DNA of 64,000 bases, taken from assembly GCA_963745955.1 (NCBI GenBank), contig CAVUZI010000003.1, forward strand, positions 85,636-149,635. Reading direction: 5' to 3'. The stretch is from Bog-756 sp963745955. GTDB lineage: Bacteria > Actinomycetota > Acidimicrobiia > Acidimicrobiales > RAAP-2. Under the pieces are notes generated by a model. It searched no databases and was not told the DNA's origin. It saw only the letters and a list, made by a program, of their open reading frames with translations. A program made the position numbers and the translations under genes. This document shows positions 60,487 through 64,000 of the stretch, piece by piece. The first letter of the stretch is position 1; the number at the start of each line of letters is the position of its first letter.

Positions 60487-61707
60487 GTGGAGGTCACCGA
60501 GGATGGGCTCGCGCGATTCTTCGAGGTGGTCCTGCCTCACACCAATGAGCTCCAGCGCCGGGTGGTTGCCGGTGCGATGTCCGAGATGCTCGGACGGGGC
60601 GGCAAGACAGCGGTGGCAGTGGCCTCGGGGATGAGCCGCAACACGGTGATCAAGGCCGAGGCCGAAGTGAAGTCGGGAGTCGAGCCGTCGAGCCGTCTTC
60701 GTGCTCCGGGTGGTGGTGACAAGTCGCTGCTCGACACCCAGCCCGGACTGCTGGAAGCACTCGACGAGCTGGTGAACCCCGAGACCCGCGGCAACCCCAT
60801 GTCGAAGCTGCGCTGGACATCCAAGTCCTCGACCAAATTGGCGGATGAACTGGGCGATCAGGGCTTCGAAGTGTCCTCCCGTTCGGTCCTCCGCCTGTTG
60901 CACCGTCTCGGGTACTCGCTCCAGGCCAACGCCAAGGTGACCGAAGGGCGGCAACACCCCGACCGGGATGCCCAGTTCCACTATCTGAACGACATGGCAA
61001 CGTCCTTCATCGACGACGACCAGCCGGTGATCAGCGTCGACACGAAGAAGAAGGAACTGCTCGGCGACTACGCCAACGGTGGCAACGAATGGTCACCCGA
61101 GGGTCAGCCCGAACGGGTCCAGGTCCACGACTTCGCCGACCCTGCCCTCGGCGAGCACGCCAAGGCCATCCCCTATGGGATCTACGACATCGCCAACAAC
61201 GAGGGGTGGGTCAACGTCGGGGATGTCGCCGACACTTCCGAGTTCGCCGTCGAGTCCATCCGGCGCTGGTGGAACCAGATGGGACGTGACCGGTTCCCCG
61301 ATGCCGACCGCCTCTTGATCACCGCCGATGCCGGCGGCTCCAACGGCTACCGGGTCCGGGCCTGGAAGGTCGAGCTGGCCAAGCTGGCCGCCGAGACCGG
61401 TCTGCGCATCACCGTCTGCCACTACCCGCCCGGCACCTCGGAGTGGAACAAGATCGAGCACCGGATGTTCAGCTTCATCACCATGAACTGGCGGGGCAAG
61501 CCCCTCACCAGCCTCCGCACAGTCATCGAGCTCATCTCCGCGACGGCGACCACCACGGGGCTCACCATCAAGGCCGATTACGACTTCAACTGGTATCCGA
61601 AGGGTGTGAAGGTCACGAACGCCGAACTGACCGCGGTGCCACTGGTGCCCCACGCGTTCCAAGGGGCATGGAACTACACCATCAATGCGCAATCAGATGT
61701 GGCGTGA
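60487..61707 (+). CDS. ISAzo13-family transposase
   Basis: A 406-residue DDE transposase. The N-terminal HTH (GRGGKTAVAVASGMSRNTVIKAEAE) binds DNA; ETRGNPMSKLRWTSKSSTKLADEL and HRLGYSLQANAKVTEGRQHPDRDAQF are characteristic of ISAzo13. Catalytic residues lie in VISVDTKKKELLGDY, LLITADAGGSNGYR and EWNKIEHRMFSFI. The GTG start at 60487 gives a full-length product. The ends of the element are not resolved; interrupted genes on both sides suggest it spans roughly 60.2 to 61.77 kb. Confidence 0.92.
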   Translation: MEVTEDGLARFFEVVLPHTNELQRRVVAGAMSEMLGRGGKTAVAVASGMSRNTVIKAEAEVKSGVEPSSRLRAPGGGDKSLLDTQPGLLEALDELVNPETRGNPMSKLRWTSKSSTKLADELGDQGFEVSSRSVLRLLHRLGYSLQANAKVTEGRQHPDRDAQFHYLNDMATSFIDDDQPVISVDTKKKELLGDYANGGNEWSPEGQPERVQVHDFADPALGEHAKAIPYGIYDIANNEGWVNVGDVADTSEFAVESIRRWWNQMGRDRFPDADRLLITADAGGSNGYRVRAWKVELAKLAAETGLRITVCHYPPGTSEWNKIEHRMFSFITMNWRGKPLTSLRTVIELISATATTTGLTIKADYDFNWYPKGVKVTNAELTAVPLVPHAFQGAWNYTINAQSDVA

Positions 61708-61774
61708 GCCCTTAGCAGGAATCCGCAAACAGACCTGATGGTTCTGGGGCGAACCAAGTTGCGCTGGGGCATGT

Positions 61775-63616
61775 TTGCACAATGGTCACTCAAATTCCTA
61801 TATCGGCGGACTGACCGGGTCCGCAGGCCCCACGGCGAGCCTTGGCTTCGAAGCCACATCGGCGTCAGAGTTCGGCAATGAGATCACCTTCGCCGGCGCG
61901 GCACGTGAGCTGAACAACGTCGTCGCGACGATGTCGTCCTACGGGTGTCAGAGCGGCAGCGGTTACGGCGGCCCTGTCTACGGCAACCCCGGTGCTTGTG
62001 TCACCAACCCGGGGGCGACGTTCAGTGTGCCGTTGACCCTGAACATTTACAACCCACCCCCCGGCGGCTGCCCTTCCACCCCATCGGATACTCCGTGTGA
62101 GCCCGGCAGCCTGATCGCCAGCGACAGCCAGACGTTCAACGTCCCGTACCGCCCGTCGGCCAGCCCCGTCAATTTCGACGGCGACTCCAACTGCAACGGG
62201 GACACGTGGTACAACGCATCGGCCACCCCCCCCGACTGTTACTACTCGGAGTCGGACAACGTGACATTTGACTTGAGCTCCCAGAACCTCATCCTTCCCA
62301 ATACGGTCGTGTACGGCGTTGCCTACGGAACCTCCAACTACGGAATCCCCGGGAAGGATCCGGCGAACAACTGCAACAGCACCAACACCAAATCCTTCTC
62401 TGCCGACAACACCGTCACGAGCGGCCAAACATCGGTATCGACCAGTGCTGCGGGCGGGTACGCCGGAGTTGTCTTCGGTGACACCGTTTCGGACACCGAC
62501 GGGAACATCCCTGCGAGCGACACCGTGGCGTCTGTCTCGGGCTCGTCGTTCACGCTGGCCTATCCCGCTACCGGTGGCGCTCCAGAATGCCCGATCGACT
62601 CGCTCAACCTCGGGCTCACCCTGGACCCGACCAACCTGACCGTGGGATCCGATCCCACTGCGGGCACCGTGTTCTGGAACACCACCTATGCCGGTTTCTA
62701 CTGCGACGGCGGTGGCACGGGCGGCACGGATGTGGGGACGTTCCGCTTCGACTCGCCGGGCTCGCCCGGGTGCTGGTCCGAGGACGACACCGTCGAGAGC
62801 ACGGTGTCGAGCGGCTCCGCCACGGTTGCGGCCACACAACCTGCGACTGACGCCTTCGATGGCGTCTACCCCGGTGAGACCGTGACGGACGCCGACGGGC
62901 ACATACCGGCGAACGACACGGTGCTCTCGGTCAGTGGTGACGGCAATTCGTTGACGCTGACGTCTCCTGCCAACAGTTTCACCCCCGCTGTCGACACAAC
63001 CGACAACCTCACGTTCGGCGAAGGTACGGCCCCGTACTACATCCCGGCCGTGGAGTTCAACGCCGGCAGAGCCCCAGCTGTCACAACGTCGCCGACGAGC
63101 CAGTACTACCTTTCAGGGCAGAAGCTCACCTTCTCGGCCGCCGCAAGGGGGAACGAGACTCCCGCCGTGCGGTGGCAGGACTCGACGAATCACGGGTCCT
63201 CATGGTCCAACGTCCCCGGGGCAAACTCGACCACATTCCAAACGCCGGCGCTCACCAGGAGCGAGAACGGCTTGGAAGTGCGGGCCGTGTTCACGAACTC
63301 ATCCGGCACGGCCGCGAGCAGCCCGGCGACGGCGACACTGGCCACGGCCCCAGTCGTGACGACACAGCCGCGGAGTCAGACCTATACCTCGGGGGAGGTG
63401 CTCACCTTCACGTCGACCGCCAGCGGCGCACCACGTCCCACCGTGCAGTGGCAGCTCTGGTCGGTTCACGGGTGGCACAACATCGCCGGGGCAACCTCGA
63501 CCATGCTCCGAACGGCGAGGCTTACCAGTGTCGAGGACAACTGGCATCTTCGTGCCGTGTTCACCAACATCGCTGGCAAGGTCGACAGCAAGGTCGCCAC
63601 GCTGACGAAGTCCTAG
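61775..63616 (+). pseudogene. 5'-truncated secreted Ig-domain surface protein
   Basis: 613 codons read from a TTG at 61775, without a signal peptide. The first ~180 residues (TSASEFGNEITFAG, LNNVVATMSSYGCQSG, SLIASDSQTFNVPYRP, FDLSSQNLILPNTVVYGVAYG) match a domain of secreted actinobacterial proteins that normally follows a signal peptide. The C-terminal half holds two Ig-like repeats of about 85 residues (VTTSPTSQYYLSGQKLTFSA and VTTQPRSQTYTSGEVLTFTS). A duplicated G(D/E)TV(S/T)DADG-type segment lies in the middle. The missing 5' end adjoins the transposase, so insertion probably removed it. Confidence 0.75.
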
Positions 63617-63671
63617 CTGCGGCCGCACCTGAAGAGTAGGTCACCGGGGGCAAGACATCGTGAGAATCGGA

Positions 63672-63706
63672 AGAAGGGGAGGAGGTCATGCGCCTCCTCC
63701 CCTTCT
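63672..63706 (+). terminator. Strong 14-bp hairpin
   Basis: agaaggggaggagg (63672-63685) and its exact complement (63693-63706) enclose a 7-base loop, 55 bp after the Ig-protein stop. The following tcagtccc has no long T-run, but stem strength and position support a terminator. Confidence 0.7.
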
Positions 63707-63886
63707 CAGTCCCTGCCTGCTGAAGTCAATGCTTCTTGACCGACGATGCGCCGGTCCGATCGCCCTCCTGAAGTTGTGACGAACCGGCTGACGGGCGTCC
63801 TGCAAGGGATCCTCTTCGGCGAACCGAGACCCAAGCCCTCGGTCACCCCCTTCGTTCTTGAGAGCGCAGGAATGGTGGGGTCGAGG

Positions 63887-63975
63887 TGTCAAGCATCAAC
63901 CGGAACTGCGTCAAGCAACTACCGGAACTGCTTCAAGGATCACCCGGAACTAATTCGGAAAGGATCACCCTTGAC
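63887..63975. repeat. 22-bp repeat cluster, possible IS end
   Basis: cggaact recurs at 63901, 63923 and 63945 (22-bp period) within longer similarity (ccggaactgc(g/t)tcaag), and aaggatcaccc occurs twice. The block starts tgtcaag at 63887. Multiple short terminal repeats with a TG start are typical of IS21-type ends, but no transposase is visible in the window. Confidence 0.5.
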
Positions 63976-64000
63976 GGCACACTGACCTGGTGCGCCTGAA

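Larger units (their letters stand above)
63617..64000. other. Gene-free right edge
   Basis: No supportable gene in 384 bp. It contains the terminator hairpin below and, at the far end, a short repeat cluster that could be the terminus of another insertion sequence continuing outside the window. Confidence 0.6.

Noticed and set aside
1..64000. tRNA, rRNA or riboswitch genes
   Set aside because: I saw no cloverleaf-like or rRNA-like sequence and no known riboswitch core, but I could not run a covariance search.

Overview
The window is about 64 kb of very GC-rich DNA with tightly packed genes. Overlapping GTGA, ATGA and TGATG junctions are frequent. The gene content points to a high-GC actinobacterium: mycobacterial-type steroid catabolism enzymes, two PPOX-fold proteins of the F420-dependent type, an encapsulin of the Cfp29 family, a resuscitation-factor domain protein, DUF4031 and DUF3501. 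An Acidimicrobiia-like lineage is a reasonable guess, but there is no rRNA or tRNA here to prove it.

Layout. 1-1.5 kb: a MoxR ATPase with a DUF58 protein running off the edge. 1.6-6.5 kb: a coupled glycerol-phosphate operon (glpD, an alkyl-DHAP-synthase-like flavoprotein, an FGGY kinase). 6.5-9.8 kb: a redox-stress locus made of a Fur/PerR repressor with a clear palindromic operator, rubrerythrin, DUF3501, and, convergent to them, an encapsulin shell gene coupled to a heme-binding beta-barrel (nitrobindin-like) protein whose C-terminus carries an encapsulin targeting peptide. 10-11.2 kb: ssb and msrB. 11.4-33.3 kb: a catabolic region with homologs of steroid-degradation enzymes (FadE30/IpdF/FadD3-like trio, alcohol dehydrogenase, two more CoA ligases, a P450 with its ferredoxin, thiolases, and a FadE26/FadE27-like pair behind a KstR-like operator). 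It is interrupted by an intact IS66-family element with 8-bp target duplication. 33.3-36.5 kb: small redox enzymes and a methyltransferase/uracil-DNA-glycosylase fusion.

36.5-50 kb is a potassium locus. It holds kdpF-A-B-C, a complete KdpD/KdpE pair, a second response regulator with a KdpD-like kinase lacking the N-terminal KdpD domain, a stand-alone KdpD N-terminal domain after kdpC, and a further transmembrane DUF4118-GAF protein without a kinase. 50-59.3 kb holds OsmC, acetyltransferase, SDR, FAH hydrolase, ArfB, hydrolases, nitrilase, an Rpf-like protein, SurE and an aldose epimerase. 59.4-64 kb is a decayed, transposon-rich end: a truncated secreted-protein gene, a HTH orphan, 24-bp tandem repeats, an ISAzo13-family transposase, a 5'-truncated Ig-domain secreted protein, and a repeat cluster at the right edge.

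Two window-wide properties matter when reading the annotation. First, about a dozen otherwise intact genes carry one single-base frameshift, often in short C/G runs; this looks like consensus error rather than decay. Second, many genes have short tandem duplications placed exactly at or just after their stop codons.
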